Origin: SZUA-430 sp040381215 | Lineage (GTDB): Bacteria; Pseudomonadota; Alphaproteobacteria; Micropepsales; Micropepsaceae | DNA length: 64,000 bases | Reading direction: 5' to 3' | NCBI GenBank assembly: GCA_040381215.1 | Contig: JBEIHO010000004.1 | Location: 19,140-83,139 of the forward strand | Shown: in pieces, positions 33,877 through 42,124 of the stretch | Numbering within the stretch: position 1 is the first letter of the stretch | Layout: each line of letters opens with the position of its first letter | Position numbers and translations under genes: made by a program | The notes under the pieces: model-generated | What the model was told of the DNA's origin: nothing | The model's input: only the letters and a program-made list of their open reading frames with translations | The model's database searches: none

Positions 33877-33906
33877 TGATCCAGATCGCGCGCGCGCCCG
33901 TATCGC
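33877..33906 (+). promoter_or_regulatory. Weak ECF11-type promoter candidate before the sigma gene
   Basis: TGATCC at 33877-33882 is a perfect ECF11 -35 element. At 18-bp spacing the -10 reads TATCGC, matching TAAGTA at only the first two positions. Autoregulation is common for this sigma class, but the -10 is too poor to be confident. The better match is the divergent lipid operon promoter at 39366-39395. Confidence 0.25.
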
Positions 33907-33993
33907 CTTCCATAACCGGAAAGCGGTAGGATGACTTGGTCAAACCATACAGTATCAAGGGGCTTTCGCCCCTTGCCAGCACAGCGGGGGGGC

Positions 33994-34530
33994 ATGTCGG
34001 ACCTCATACTGCGCATTGCATCTGATCGCAGCAGCGAGGCGTTCAGCGCGCTGTTCAAGGATTTCCGCCCGCGCATCAAGGCCTTCATGATGCGCCAGGG
34101 TGCCGACGCGGCAATGGCCGACGAACTCGCGCAGGAAACGCTGCTGACCGTCTGGAACAAGGCCGGCCTCTACTCGCGCGAGAAGGGGTCGCCGGCCAAC
34201 TGGATCTTCACGATCGCCCGCAACCTGCGCATCGACCGCCTGCGGCGCGAGACGCCCTGGCAGGAACTGACCGACCATCATGCCGAGACCATCGAGGCCC
34301 CGACAGTGGCGCCCGATGACGCCATGTCTCTCAACCAGCGCCAGCAGCGCGTGCAGGCCGCCCTGGCGACCCTGCCCGAAGAACAGCGCGAGGTCCTGGT
34401 CCTCGCCTACGTGCAAGCCCTTCCCCATTCCGAAATCGCCCGCCGGCTGTCGCTGCCGCTGGGTACCGTCAAATCACGCGTTCGACTTGCTTACCAGAAG
34501 ATCAGGTCGGCCCTGGAGGACCTGAGATGA
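33994..34530 (+). CDS. ECF sigma factor, ECF11 (RpoE/SigE) type
   Basis: The 178-residue sigma factor has region 2 (SEAFSALFKDFRPRIKAFMM, then WIFTIARNLRIDRLRRE) and region 4 (LPEEQREVLVLAYVQALPHS, then RLSLPLGTVKSRVRLAYQKI) at usual spacing. It overlaps (ATGA) a ChrR-type zinc anti-sigma gene, the arrangement of the Rhodobacter sphaeroides RpoE-ChrR pair that responds to singlet oxygen. Start choice: ATG 33994 directly precedes the conserved domain; an in-frame ATG at 33931 adds 21 residues. The target operon with a matching promoter lies a few kb downstream on the other strand. Confidence 0.92.
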   Translation: MSDLILRIASDRSSEAFSALFKDFRPRIKAFMMRQGADAAMADELAQETLLTVWNKAGLYSREKGSPANWIFTIARNLRIDRLRRETPWQELTDHHAETIEAPTVAPDDAMSLNQRQQRVQAALATLPEEQREVLVLAYVQALPHSEIARRLSLPLGTVKSRVRLAYQKIRSALEDLR

Positions 34531-35195
34531 ACAACACCATGCGCCATCACATCGACACCGCCACCCTTCTTGCTTACTCCGCCGGGACGCTGAACGACGC
34601 GTTATCGGCCGTGGTCGCCTCCCACGTTGCCTCATGCAGCCATTGCGCCCGCGAGGTCGAGGCGATGGACATGGTCGGCAGCGCCATGCTGGCCGGCATG
34701 CCCGTGCAGATGCACGAAGCACCGGTAGCCGTGCCCGAGCGCCCGACCACCCAGGTGTCCGCGGCCTCGCACGGCACATCGCACGCCCTCGACCCTGACG
34801 ATGACACGATTGCGATCCCGACCCCGATCCGCCGGCGTTTCCGCATCACGGCCAAGGACATCCGCTGGCAGCCGCTGGCGCCGGGCGTCTGGCACTTCCG
34901 TCTGCCGCTGGGCAGCGCTGGCGCCGGTGACCTGCGGCTCCTGCGCATCGCGCCCGGCTATCGCATGCTCGAGCACGGCCACGGCGGCACGGAACTGACG
35001 TTGGTCCTTCAGGGGGCCTTCTCGGACTCCACGGGCGAATACCTGCCGGGAGACATCCAGGAAGTGGCTGACGAGACCGAGCACTGCCCCGTTGCCGACC
35101 GGGTTACCGGCTGCATCTGCCTCATCGCAAGCGAAGAGCGCGCGCGGTTCAGGGGCGTCGTGGGCAAGATCGTCCAAGCCTGGACCGGCCTGTGA
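34527..35195 (+). CDS. chrR: ChrR-family anti-sigma factor (zinc, cupin)
   Basis: The 222-residue protein contains both domains of ChrR. The N-terminal anti-sigma domain shows the zinc ligand pattern H8 ... H33-x3-C37-x2-C40 (in ASHVASCSHC). The C-terminal cupin carries H150, H152, E156 and H186 (HGHGGTE ... ETEHC) for a second zinc. A later C-x-C (TGCICL, 196 and 198) sits where redox-relevant cysteines occur in the Rhodobacter protein. In that system ChrR holds RpoE until singlet oxygen triggers release. Overlaps the sigma gene upstream and the SDR gene downstream (GTGA). Confidence 0.93.
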   Translation: MNNTMRHHIDTATLLAYSAGTLNDALSAVVASHVASCSHCAREVEAMDMVGSAMLAGMPVQMHEAPVAVPERPTTQVSAASHGTSHALDPDDDTIAIPTPIRRRFRITAKDIRWQPLAPGVWHFRLPLGSAGAGDLRLLRIAPGYRMLEHGHGGTELTLVLQGAFSDSTGEYLPGDIQEVADETEHCPVADRVTGCICLIASEERARFRGVVGKIVQAWTGL

Positions 35196-35956
35196 CCGGG
35201 ACGGCACCGCTCCCCTGGCGCACAGCCTGGATCGTCGGCGGCAGCACTGGCATCGGCAAGGACCTGGCGCTCAGGCTGGCGCAGGCGGGCGTCAAGACGG
35301 CCATAACGGCCCGCTCGCCCGGCCCGCTTGCCGAAGCGGCAAGCCTGCACGAGAACCTGTTCGCCCACGCAGCCGACGCAACCTCACCCGAGGCCATGCA
35401 AGCCGCCCACGCCAGCATCGTCGCATCGATCGGCGTACCTGATCTTGTTGTCCTGAACGCCGCCATCTGGGATCCGATGAGCGCCGACGACTACAGCGCC
35501 GCCCGCGCCATCAAGTCGATGCAGGTCAATTATGGCGGCGTGTGCACGGCACTCGAGATTGTCCTGCCGGCCATGAAGCAGCGCCGCAGCGGCCACGTCG
35601 CCATCGTTGCATCGGTTGCGGGCTATCGTGGGTTCACCAAGGCCCTGGCCTACGCGCCGACCAAGGCCGCGCTGATCAACCTGTCCGAGGCGCTGAACTT
35701 CGAGCTTCATCCGTGGGACATCGCGGTGTCGGTGATCAACCCGGGGTTCGTCGACACACCGATGACCGCGCGCAACGATTTCCCGATGCCCTTCATCGTC
35801 TCGAGCGCCCACGCCGCCGAGCGCATCGTTGAAGGCTTGCGGCGCCGAAAGTTCGAGATCGCCTTCCCCTGGCAGCTGGTCACGATCCTGAAGATCGCGC
35901 GCATCCTGCCTTACAGGATCTTCTTCCCGCTTCTGCGCCGCACGCTCAACATGTAA
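35192..35956 (+). CDS. SDR-family oxidoreductase in the sigma-E operon
   Basis: The 254-residue SDR has a complete NAD(P) site (IVGGSTGIGKDLALRLAQAG), NAA, catalytic Ser and Y-x3-K (AYAPTKAALINLSEAL). A basic hydrophobic C-terminal tail (LPYRIFFPLLRRTLNM) may lie on the membrane. It starts with GTG overlapping the ChrR stop by 4 bp, so it belongs to the sigma-anti-sigma operon. SDR genes beside ECF11 systems are thought to contribute to lipid or membrane defence; the substrate is unknown. It converges on the CFA synthase gene with 19 bp between stops. Confidence 0.9.
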   Translation: MTGTAPLPWRTAWIVGGSTGIGKDLALRLAQAGVKTAITARSPGPLAEAASLHENLFAHAADATSPEAMQAAHASIVASIGVPDLVVLNAAIWDPMSADDYSAARAIKSMQVNYGGVCTALEIVLPAMKQRRSGHVAIVASVAGYRGFTKALAYAPTKAALINLSEALNFELHPWDIAVSVINPGFVDTPMTARNDFPMPFIVSSAHAAERIVEGLRRRKFEIAFPWQLVTILKIARILPYRIFFPLLRRTLNM

Positions 35957-35975
35957 CCGAGTGCTGCAAGCCGCC

Positions 35976-37226
35976 CTAGGCGGGCTTGCGCACCCGGTAG
36001 AGGCCGACGTCGATCGTGCCGCGCGAGAAACCCGCTTCGCAGTAGCCCAGATAATAGAGCCACATGCGCCGGAAGCGTTCATCGAAGCCCTGTGCCGCAA
36101 TGCGGGGCCAGGCGTCAAGGAACTGCGTCCGCCACGCCGCAAGCGTACGCGCATAGGAAAGACCGAATGTCTCGACCGTCTCGAACCGCAAGCCGGCCGC
36201 CTTCGCACGCTCTTCCATCTTGCCCACCGTCGGCAGCATGCCGCCAGGGAAAATGTAGCGCTGGATGAAGTCCGGCGTACGCCGATAGGTTTCGAAATAG
36301 GCCGGATCGATCGTGATGGCCTGCAACACGCCCACGCCGCCTGGCTTCAGCCGCTCGCTCAGCGCCGAGAAGTACCGGCCCCAATTGCCCTCGCCGACCG
36401 CCTCGATCATCTCGATCGACACCAGCCTGTCGAACTGCCCGCGCGTATCACGGTAATCCTCGAACACCACGCTGACCCTGTCACCAAGCCCCTGGGCCTG
36501 CACCGTGCGGCGCGCATGCGCCAGCTGCTCCTCGGAGATCGTGATGGCGCGGATGCGCGAGGTGTGCGGCGCCGCCGCCAGCGCAAATCCACCCCAGCCG
36601 CAGCCAATCTCGAGCAGGGTCTGCGAACCATCGAGCTCAAGCGCCTTCACGATATGGTCGCACTTTGCGCGCTGCGCATCCTCGAGCGACGCCGTCTCGC
36701 TTTCATAGATGCCGGAGCTGTAGAACCAGCTCTCGCCCAGCCACGTCTCGTAGAACGCATTGCCCAGGTCGTAATGCGCCGAGATGTTGCGGCGGCTGCC
36801 CCGGCGTGAGTTGAAGCGCAGCGCATGGATCAGCCGATCCATCACCCCCGTCTTCAGGATCCCGCGACCGATGCTGTCGATCGCCTTCTCGTTCAGGAAA
36901 TAGAACGAAAACAAGCCACCCAGGTCATCGCAATCGATGTCGCCGGCCATGTAGCACTCGGCAAAACCAAGCAACCCGCGGCGCATGCCCTGCGACACGA
37001 TGCGATAATTTCGCAAGGCAACGCGAACCTCGCCCCCCTTGTCCGCGTCACCGAATGTCTCGGCAACACCCGACGGCAGCTCCACGCACAGCTTCCCGTG
37101 GACCGAACCCGACAACGCCCCCCGCAGGACGCGCAGGATGGCCTTGTCGAGCGAGCGACCGACCTGCCGGGAAACCACCCGCGGCATCAGCCAGGAGCGG
37201 GACTTTGAAACCGAGCTATCGAACAT
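35976..37226 (-). CDS. Cyclopropane-fatty-acid-phospholipid synthase family protein
   Basis: This 416-residue SAM-dependent enzyme modifies double bonds of membrane phospholipid acyl chains by methylene or methyl transfer. The SAM motif is LLEIGCGWGGFALAAA at about residue 203. NISAHYDLGNAFYETWLGES and YFSALSERLKPGGVGVLQAI are typical, as is the C-terminal LYYLGYCEAGFSRGTIDVG. It overlaps DUF1365 upstream by 11 bp and is last of a three-gene operon. In R. sphaeroides a CFA-like protein is a member of the RpoE-ChrR regulon and related enzymes methylate unsaturated fatty acids; this one may do either reaction. Confidence 0.93.
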   Translation of the reverse strand: MFDSSVSKSRSWLMPRVVSRQVGRSLDKAILRVLRGALSGSVHGKLCVELPSGVAETFGDADKGGEVRVALRNYRIVSQGMRRGLLGFAECYMAGDIDCDDLGGLFSFYFLNEKAIDSIGRGILKTGVMDRLIHALRFNSRRGSRRNISAHYDLGNAFYETWLGESWFYSSGIYESETASLEDAQRAKCDHIVKALELDGSQTLLEIGCGWGGFALAAAPHTSRIRAITISEEQLAHARRTVQAQGLGDRVSVVFEDYRDTRGQFDRLVSIEMIEAVGEGNWGRYFSALSERLKPGGVGVLQAITIDPAYFETYRRTPDFIQRYIFPGGMLPTVGKMEERAKAAGLRFETVETFGLSYARTLAAWRTQFLDAWPRIAAQGFDERFRRMWLYYLGYCEAGFSRGTIDVGLYRVRKPA

Positions 37227-38016
37227 GGTTCACATCTGATGGTTGGGATTTGTAGATCGAGAACGAGAAGCGGGGCGACGGCAGGCGGTCCTGCACCTTG
37301 ACCCCCTTGAGCCAGAGCCGCGCCGCCTCGAAGTGAATGGCGACCGTCACTTTCAGCGTCATGAGCGGATAGCGCAGCCAGAGCCCGAGGAGCGTCCGGT
37401 CCGTGATTGCCCGCTCCTCGCCCCGAAACGAGGTCAGCAATGTCCGCCCGTCCTGCTCCACGAGGTTCACGCCCACGAACACCTCACGCCCTGGGGCAAC
37501 CATGCGGAACTCGTAATTGCCGGTCGGCGTCGTGAAGGGGGAAACGTAGAGCTCCTTCTCGCAGGTCTGCGCATAGGTGCCCTCGCCCCGCGGTTCAGCC
37601 GGGATGACATACCATTTGCGCTCGTAATGGGTGTTTGTCACCTCATAGACGATCAGTTTCAGTGCACCCGCCTCATCGTGGCAGTAATACACGCTGAGCG
37701 GATTGAAGACATAGCCAAGCAGCCGCGGATAGCAGAGCAGGCTGATCCGCGCGCACGCATCGCCAAAGCCCATCTCGCGCAACATCCCGCGCACATGCAC
37801 CGCCACGTCCGTGCACCCGTCCCCGCCATAGTCCTTGTCATGGAAGCTGAACAGGTTGAACCGGTTGCGCGAGAACAGCCTCAGCGAGGTGTCCAGCGCA
37901 TCGATCTCGTCGAGGTCGAACAGCATCGAGAACACCCGATAGGTGAACTTGTGACCCTGCGGACGCAGCCGCTGGTGCAACACGGTTCCCTCGTAGACGC
38001 GGCTCAACATGCTCAT
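37216..38016 (-). CDS. DUF1365 domain-containing protein
   Basis: The 266-residue protein fits DUF1365. It starts MSMLSRVYEGTVLHQRLRPQ, has FSFHDKDYGGDG and the conserved LLCYPRLLGYVFNPLSVYYC, and later TYAQTCEKELYVSPF. DUF1365 proteins occur almost always with CFA-like synthases and FAD oxidoreductases; their role is unknown. Overlaps both neighbours (4 bp with the FAD gene upstream, 11 bp with the CFA gene downstream), so all three are coupled. Confidence 0.92.
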   Translation of the reverse strand: MSMLSRVYEGTVLHQRLRPQGHKFTYRVFSMLFDLDEIDALDTSLRLFSRNRFNLFSFHDKDYGGDGCTDVAVHVRGMLREMGFGDACARISLLCYPRLLGYVFNPLSVYYCHDEAGALKLIVYEVTNTHYERKWYVIPAEPRGEGTYAQTCEKELYVSPFTTPTGNYEFRMVAPGREVFVGVNLVEQDGRTLLTSFRGEERAITDRTLLGLWLRYPLMTLKVTVAIHFEAARLWLKGVKVQDRLPSPRFSFSIYKSQPSDVNHVR

Positions 38017-39341
38017 GCGGCCCGCACCGCGGGAACCACACCCGGCCCGATGAAGATGCGACCGGACTCATTGGCAACCGACCAGGGACGGCGAACGCCA
38101 CCCACGGCCTCCGCTGCAGCCAGGCCCGACTGAATGCCATCCTCATGGAAGCCGAAGCCGAAATAGCTGCCGCAGAACCAGACATTCCTGCGGCCCTGGA
38201 TTTCCCAGAGCCGCGCCCGGGCCGCATTGGCCTTCCCGTCAAACACCGGATGCGCATAATTGATCGAGGCAACGATGTCGCGCGGCTCGACCGAGGGGTT
38301 GAGGGACACGAAATAGTCACGCTTCGTGTCCAGCTCCTGCAGCTTGTTCATCCAGTAGGTCACGAAGAGGTCATCGGTGTTTTCAGCCGAAGCCGACAGA
38401 TAGTTCCACGCCGACCAGAGCCGCCGCCGCCGCGGCATGAGCGCGTCATCCCGGTGCAGCACGGCCCGGTTTGGCGAGTAGCGGAAGCTGCCGAGCAATT
38501 GCGTCTCGAGAGGATCGGCGTCCCGCAGCATGGACAGCGTCTCATCCGCATGCGAGGCCATCACGACGCCATCGAAGCTGCGGGTCTGGCCATTGACATG
38601 CACATCCACGACACCGGCGCGGCGCGACACGCCCTCGACGCGCGCGCTCAATTCGACCTTGCCGGCAAAAGCATCGAGCAACTTGCGAACATAAGCGCGG
38701 CTGCCCCCACGCACCGTGCGCCAATAAGGCCTGTTCACCAATTGCAGCAATTGGTGGTTCGAGAAGAAATTGATGAAGCTTGCGACCGGAAAATCCATCA
38801 CCTGCGCCGTCGGGGTCGACCAGATCGCCGCCGCCATGGGCAGGATGTGACGCGCGGCAAACCAGTCCGAGTATCCCCGTTGCCTCAGGAATGCGCCCAG
38901 CGTCAGGTCCGCCGGCAGGCCTGCGCCATCAAGCTTACTCGCCTCGCGAAAGAACCGGACCAGGTCTCGCATGAGCGCCCAGTGGCCGGGGCTGAGAAGG
39001 TTCCGCCACTGCCCGACAAGGCTGGCCGCGTCATTGCCGGAATACTCGTAAGCCCCGCCCCCCATCGACACGGCAAAGCCCATGCTGGTCTGGTAGGTAT
39101 CGACCTGCAGGTGGTCGAACAGGGCCACAAGGTTGGGATACGCGGAAACATTGTAGACGATGAAGCCCGTGTCGACGGGAACCTCTGCGCCGCCGGGCTC
39201 GCGCACCGTGAAGGTGTTGCTGTGGCCGCCAGGCCGATCGTCCTGCTCGAACAGGGTGACGTCGTGCGATCGCGACAGCAGCCACGCAGCAGAAAGGCCG
39301 GCGATCCCGCTACCAATGACGGCTATTGATCTGGACGACAT
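38013..39341 (-). CDS. FAD-dependent amine-oxidase-like oxidoreductase (lipid operon)
   Basis: This 442-residue flavoprotein has the dinucleotide-binding motif IAVIGSGIAGLSAAWLLSRS and the following GG motif RPGGHSNTF. A further conserved AWNYLSA stretch and the C-terminal FAD-contacting WFCGSYFGFGFHEDGIQSGL, AAAEAVGG are also present. It resembles the desaturase/oxidase flavoproteins that accompany DUF1365 and CFA-like genes. It is the first gene of the lipid operon and has an ECF11-type promoter 24 bp upstream of its start. A role in introducing or removing unsaturation before or after the CFA step is inference. Confidence 0.9.
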   Translation of the reverse strand: MSSRSIAVIGSGIAGLSAAWLLSRSHDVTLFEQDDRPGGHSNTFTVREPGGAEVPVDTGFIVYNVSAYPNLVALFDHLQVDTYQTSMGFAVSMGGGAYEYSGNDAASLVGQWRNLLSPGHWALMRDLVRFFREASKLDGAGLPADLTLGAFLRQRGYSDWFAARHILPMAAAIWSTPTAQVMDFPVASFINFFSNHQLLQLVNRPYWRTVRGGSRAYVRKLLDAFAGKVELSARVEGVSRRAGVVDVHVNGQTRSFDGVVMASHADETLSMLRDADPLETQLLGSFRYSPNRAVLHRDDALMPRRRRLWSAWNYLSASAENTDDLFVTYWMNKLQELDTKRDYFVSLNPSVEPRDIVASINYAHPVFDGKANAARARLWEIQGRRNVWFCGSYFGFGFHEDGIQSGLAAAEAVGGVRRPWSVANESGRIFIGPGVVPAVRAA

Positions 39342-39365
39342 GAACGGACCTTGTTGCGCACGCGG

Positions 39366-39395
39366 AACTTACGCGCCATGATAACCGCTAGATCA
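39366..39395 (-). promoter_or_regulatory. ECF11 (sigma-E) promoter of the lipid operon
   Basis: Read on the minus strand, TGATCT (39395-39390), an 18-bp spacer and TAAGTT (39371-39366) match the ECF11 consensus TGATCC-N18-TAAGTA at 5 of 6 and 5 of 6 positions with exact spacing. The start codon of the FAD gene lies 24 bp downstream of the -10, leaving a short leader. The consensus is recalled from Rhodobacter sphaeroides work; the match was read by eye. Confidence 0.8.
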
Positions 39396-39423
39396 GTAGG
39401 GAAAAGCGTTTCCTTGCAATAAT

Positions 39424-41007
39424 TTAGTGGTGACGCTCTCGGGTCGCGGTAAACGTGACCTTTGGCCAACGTTCAGCTGTATATCTGAGCTCCCACCCGC
39501 TCTTAGCCATGAAAACCGGGGAACCATCACGGTCCTCGGCAAGGTTGCCCTGGTTTGCGTCCAGGAACTTCTTGAGCTCGGCGGGATCATCCGATGTCAC
39601 CCAGCGCGCCGTCTCGAACATGCCCTGCTCGAACGCGACATCAAGCCCGTACTCGGCCGCGATGCGGCTGGCCAGCACCTCGAGCTGCAACTGCCCCACC
39701 ACGCCGACAAACCATTGCGAGCCGATCCGCGGTTTGAACACCTGGGTCACGCCCTCTTCAGCCAGCGATTCCAGGGCGCGCTGCAGGTGCTTGGCCTTCA
39801 AGGGGTCTGCAAGACGAACGCGACGAACGATTTCCGGCGCGAAGTTCGGAATACCCGTGAAGGTAAGGTCCTCGCTCTCGCTGAGTGTGTCGCCCACGCG
39901 AAGAACGCCGTGATTGGGAATGCCGATGATGTCGCCGGGCCATGCCTCATCGACGGTCTGGCGTGACTGCGCGAAGAACAGGATCGGGTTGTGCACGCTC
40001 ATCACCTTGCCGGTACCCGACTGCTTCAGCTTCATGCCGCGCTTGAACTGACCCGAGCAGACACGCATGAACGCAACCCGGTCCCGGTGATTGGGGTCCA
40101 TGTTGGCCTGCACCTTGAACACGAAACCGCTGACCTTCGGCTCCGCCGGTTCGACCATGCGTTCAGCCGCCTTCTGCGCACGCGGGCCAGGCGCCCACTG
40201 GCCCAGGCCTTCGATCAGCTCCTTCACCCCGAAATGCTTGAGGGCCGACCCGAAGAACACCGGCGTGATATGCCCTTCGCGAAACGTGTCCAGCGCAAAC
40301 GCCGGATAGCCGCCCCGCGCCAGCTCCATCTCGTCACGGAACTGCTTCAGCTCGTCCGGGCGCATCAATCCGTCGATCTGGTCCGGATCGACCCCCGCGG
40401 CATCCTTGGCAAACGGCAGGAACTTGCCGCTCTGGAAGTGCATCGCGCCGCGGAAATTCAGGCCAGACCCGGCCGGCCACATGGCCGGCGTGACATGCAG
40501 CTGCAGCTGGTCGGCGATCTCGTCGATCAGCTCGAACGGATCCCGTGCCTCGCGGTCCATCTTGTTGATGAAGGTGATGATGGGAATATCGCGCATGCGG
40601 CAGACTTCAAACAGCTTGCGCGTCTGGCTTTCGATACCCTTCGCGGCGTCGATCACCATGATCGCGGAGTCTGCAGCCGTGAGCGTTCGATAAGTATCCT
40701 CCGAGAAGTCCTCGTGGCCAGGCGTATCGAGCAGGTTGTAGATGAGCCCCTGGTACTCGAATGTCATGACGGCGGTGGTCACCGAGATGCCGCGCTCCTG
40801 TTCGATCTTCATCCAGTCCGATCGTGCGCGCCTGCGATCACCCTTGGCCTTGACCTCGCCGGCAAGGTGGATGGCGCCACCCATCAGCAGCAAATGCTCC
40901 GTCAATGTGGTCTTGCCCGCGTCCGGATGCGAGATGATCGCAAACGTGCGCCGCCGTTGCGCCGCCTCGCGCGGCGTACGATCGACGATGGGTTGCGTTT
41001 CCGTCAT
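39424..41007 (-). CDS. prfC: Peptide chain release factor 3
   Basis: The 527-residue translational GTPase recycles RF1/RF2 from terminated ribosomes. G1 SHPDAGKTT, the switch region RGISVTTAVMTF, G3 DTPGHEDFSEDTYRTL and G4 NKMDRE are present. RF3-specific C-terminal domains follow (SGFVFKVQANMDPNHRDRVA to LQLEVLASRIAAEYGLDV). Length is normal. The ATG at 41007 has GAGG 7 bp upstream; a longer in-frame extension to 41049 is unneeded. Housekeeping gene; the stop lies near the start of the lipid operon. Confidence 0.97.
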   Translation of the reverse strand: MTETQPIVDRTPREAAQRRRTFAIISHPDAGKTTLTEHLLLMGGAIHLAGEVKAKGDRRRARSDWMKIEQERGISVTTAVMTFEYQGLIYNLLDTPGHEDFSEDTYRTLTAADSAIMVIDAAKGIESQTRKLFEVCRMRDIPIITFINKMDREARDPFELIDEIADQLQLHVTPAMWPAGSGLNFRGAMHFQSGKFLPFAKDAAGVDPDQIDGLMRPDELKQFRDEMELARGGYPAFALDTFREGHITPVFFGSALKHFGVKELIEGLGQWAPGPRAQKAAERMVEPAEPKVSGFVFKVQANMDPNHRDRVAFMRVCSGQFKRGMKLKQSGTGKVMSVHNPILFFAQSRQTVDEAWPGDIIGIPNHGVLRVGDTLSESEDLTFTGIPNFAPEIVRRVRLADPLKAKHLQRALESLAEEGVTQVFKPRIGSQWFVGVVGQLQLEVLASRIAAEYGLDVAFEQGMFETARWVTSDDPAELKKFLDANQGNLAEDRDGSPVFMAKSGWELRYTAERWPKVTFTATRERHH

Positions 41008-41087
41008 GGGCGAGCCTCGAAAATGAAGCGGCCTTTTACAGGATTCCACCCCACAGCGAAACCGCCAAGATCCGCGTCAAACCGGCT

Positions 41088-41513
41088 TTAATGCCGCTCG
41101 AGGACGCGCCGGGCGGCCCACATGCCGACACCCATCGACACCACGAAAATCCAGCTACCGGCAGCACCAAGATACAGTGAGGCCAGCGCCGGACCCGGAC
41201 AGAACCCCGCCAGTCCCCACCCGATGCCGAACAGCGCCGACCCGCCCACAAGGCGCCGGTCGATCTGCGTTGAGACGGGCAGCAGAAAGCGCGGGGCGAA
41301 CAGCGGTGCGCCGACTGCAAACGACAGCCTGTACCCGACAAACGCAACCACCACGGCCGAACCCATGACAAACGCAAGGCTGGGATCCCAGATCCCGGCA
41401 AGGTCGAGGAAGTTCTGGACCTTGGCAGGATCAGTCATGCCCGCAACAATAAGCCCGATACCGAACACCACACCCGCGACCAGCGCCGCAAGGGTTCGCC
41501 ACACCCCGCTCAC
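41088..41513 (-). CDS. YeeE/YedE-family permease half (DUF6691 type)
   Basis: The 141-residue membrane protein has four hydrophobic segments. They include LAALVAGVVFGIGLIVAGMT and the conserved GWGLAGFCPGPALASL with its cysteine. It is the second half of a two-gene YeeE/YedE sulfur permease; bacterial members import thiosulfate or other reduced sulfur. It starts with GTG overlapping the stop of the other half by 4 bp. The longer in-frame extension upstream overlaps the partner gene and is a shadow. Confidence 0.9.
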   Translation of the reverse strand: MSGVWRTLAALVAGVVFGIGLIVAGMTDPAKVQNFLDLAGIWDPSLAFVMGSAVVVAFVGYRLSFAVGAPLFAPRFLLPVSTQIDRRLVGGSALFGIGWGLAGFCPGPALASLYLGAAGSWIFVVSMGVGMWAARRVLERH

Positions 41514-41929
41514 AGCACATGCCTCGCGACAAAAACAGTCAGGATTCCAGCCGTCATGAAGACGCCCGTGGCAACCAGCGACCGGATCGACAGCCGCGAC
41601 AGCCCGCACACGCCATGCCCGCTGGTGCATCCGCTACCGACGGTGCTGCCAAAGCCGACGAGCAATCCCGCCACGACGAGCACGGCCACATTGTCGGTAA
41701 CGGTCTGCATCACGAGGCCACCGGCAGAAACATAAAGTACCGGCGCCGCGATGAGCCCGACGATAAAGGCCAGCCGCTCAAGCGCAGAGCCATCGCGGTC
41801 GGGCGGCATCAAGCGATTGAGCATCCCGCTGACACCCGCGATCCGGCCATTGGCCGCCATCAGCCACACGGCTGCGATACCGATCAAAGCGCCACCGGCA
41901 AGGGCAGATAAAGGCGTGAATTCCGTCAT
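41510..41929 (-). CDS. YeeE/YedE-family permease half
   Basis: The 139-residue membrane protein has four hydrophobic segments (LSALAGGALIGIAAVWLMAA, NVAVLVVAGLLVGFGSTVGS) and the sulfur-relay motif VGSGCTSGHGVCGLSRLS with two cysteines. In the YeeE/YedE family, such cysteines pass thiosulfate sulfur across the membrane. It overlaps the second half in GTGA. Start ATG 41929 has GGGAG upstream. No sulfurtransferase or repressor lies directly beside it. Confidence 0.9.
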   Translation of the reverse strand: MTEFTPLSALAGGALIGIAAVWLMAANGRIAGVSGMLNRLMPPDRDGSALERLAFIVGLIAAPVLYVSAGGLVMQTVTDNVAVLVVAGLLVGFGSTVGSGCTSGHGVCGLSRLSIRSLVATGVFMTAGILTVFVARHVL

Positions 41930-42124
41930 GCGAAGGGCTCCCGGAAAGACGTCATGCACCCTGACGACGCCTCTTTGTGTTAACCAAATGTGGACTGCAG
42001 TCTACGGGCAACAGCCACCCTCTGATTGGGCGCACGCCCATGATAGCATGACATGCGATGCCACGCGCCTTCAGTGCCGTGGATCATCAACAGACCGATG
42101 AACAAGCGCAGGGAGCGACCACCG

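Noticed and set aside
33877..33906. Sigma-E autoregulatory promoter as a firm call
   Set aside because: The -35 is perfect but the -10 (TATCGC) matches only the first two positions; kept as a weak candidate.
42027..42040. Palindrome TGGGCG-CA-CGCCCA as a terminator
   Set aside because: No T-run on either side and it lies in a divergent gap; it may be an operator but evidence is too slight.
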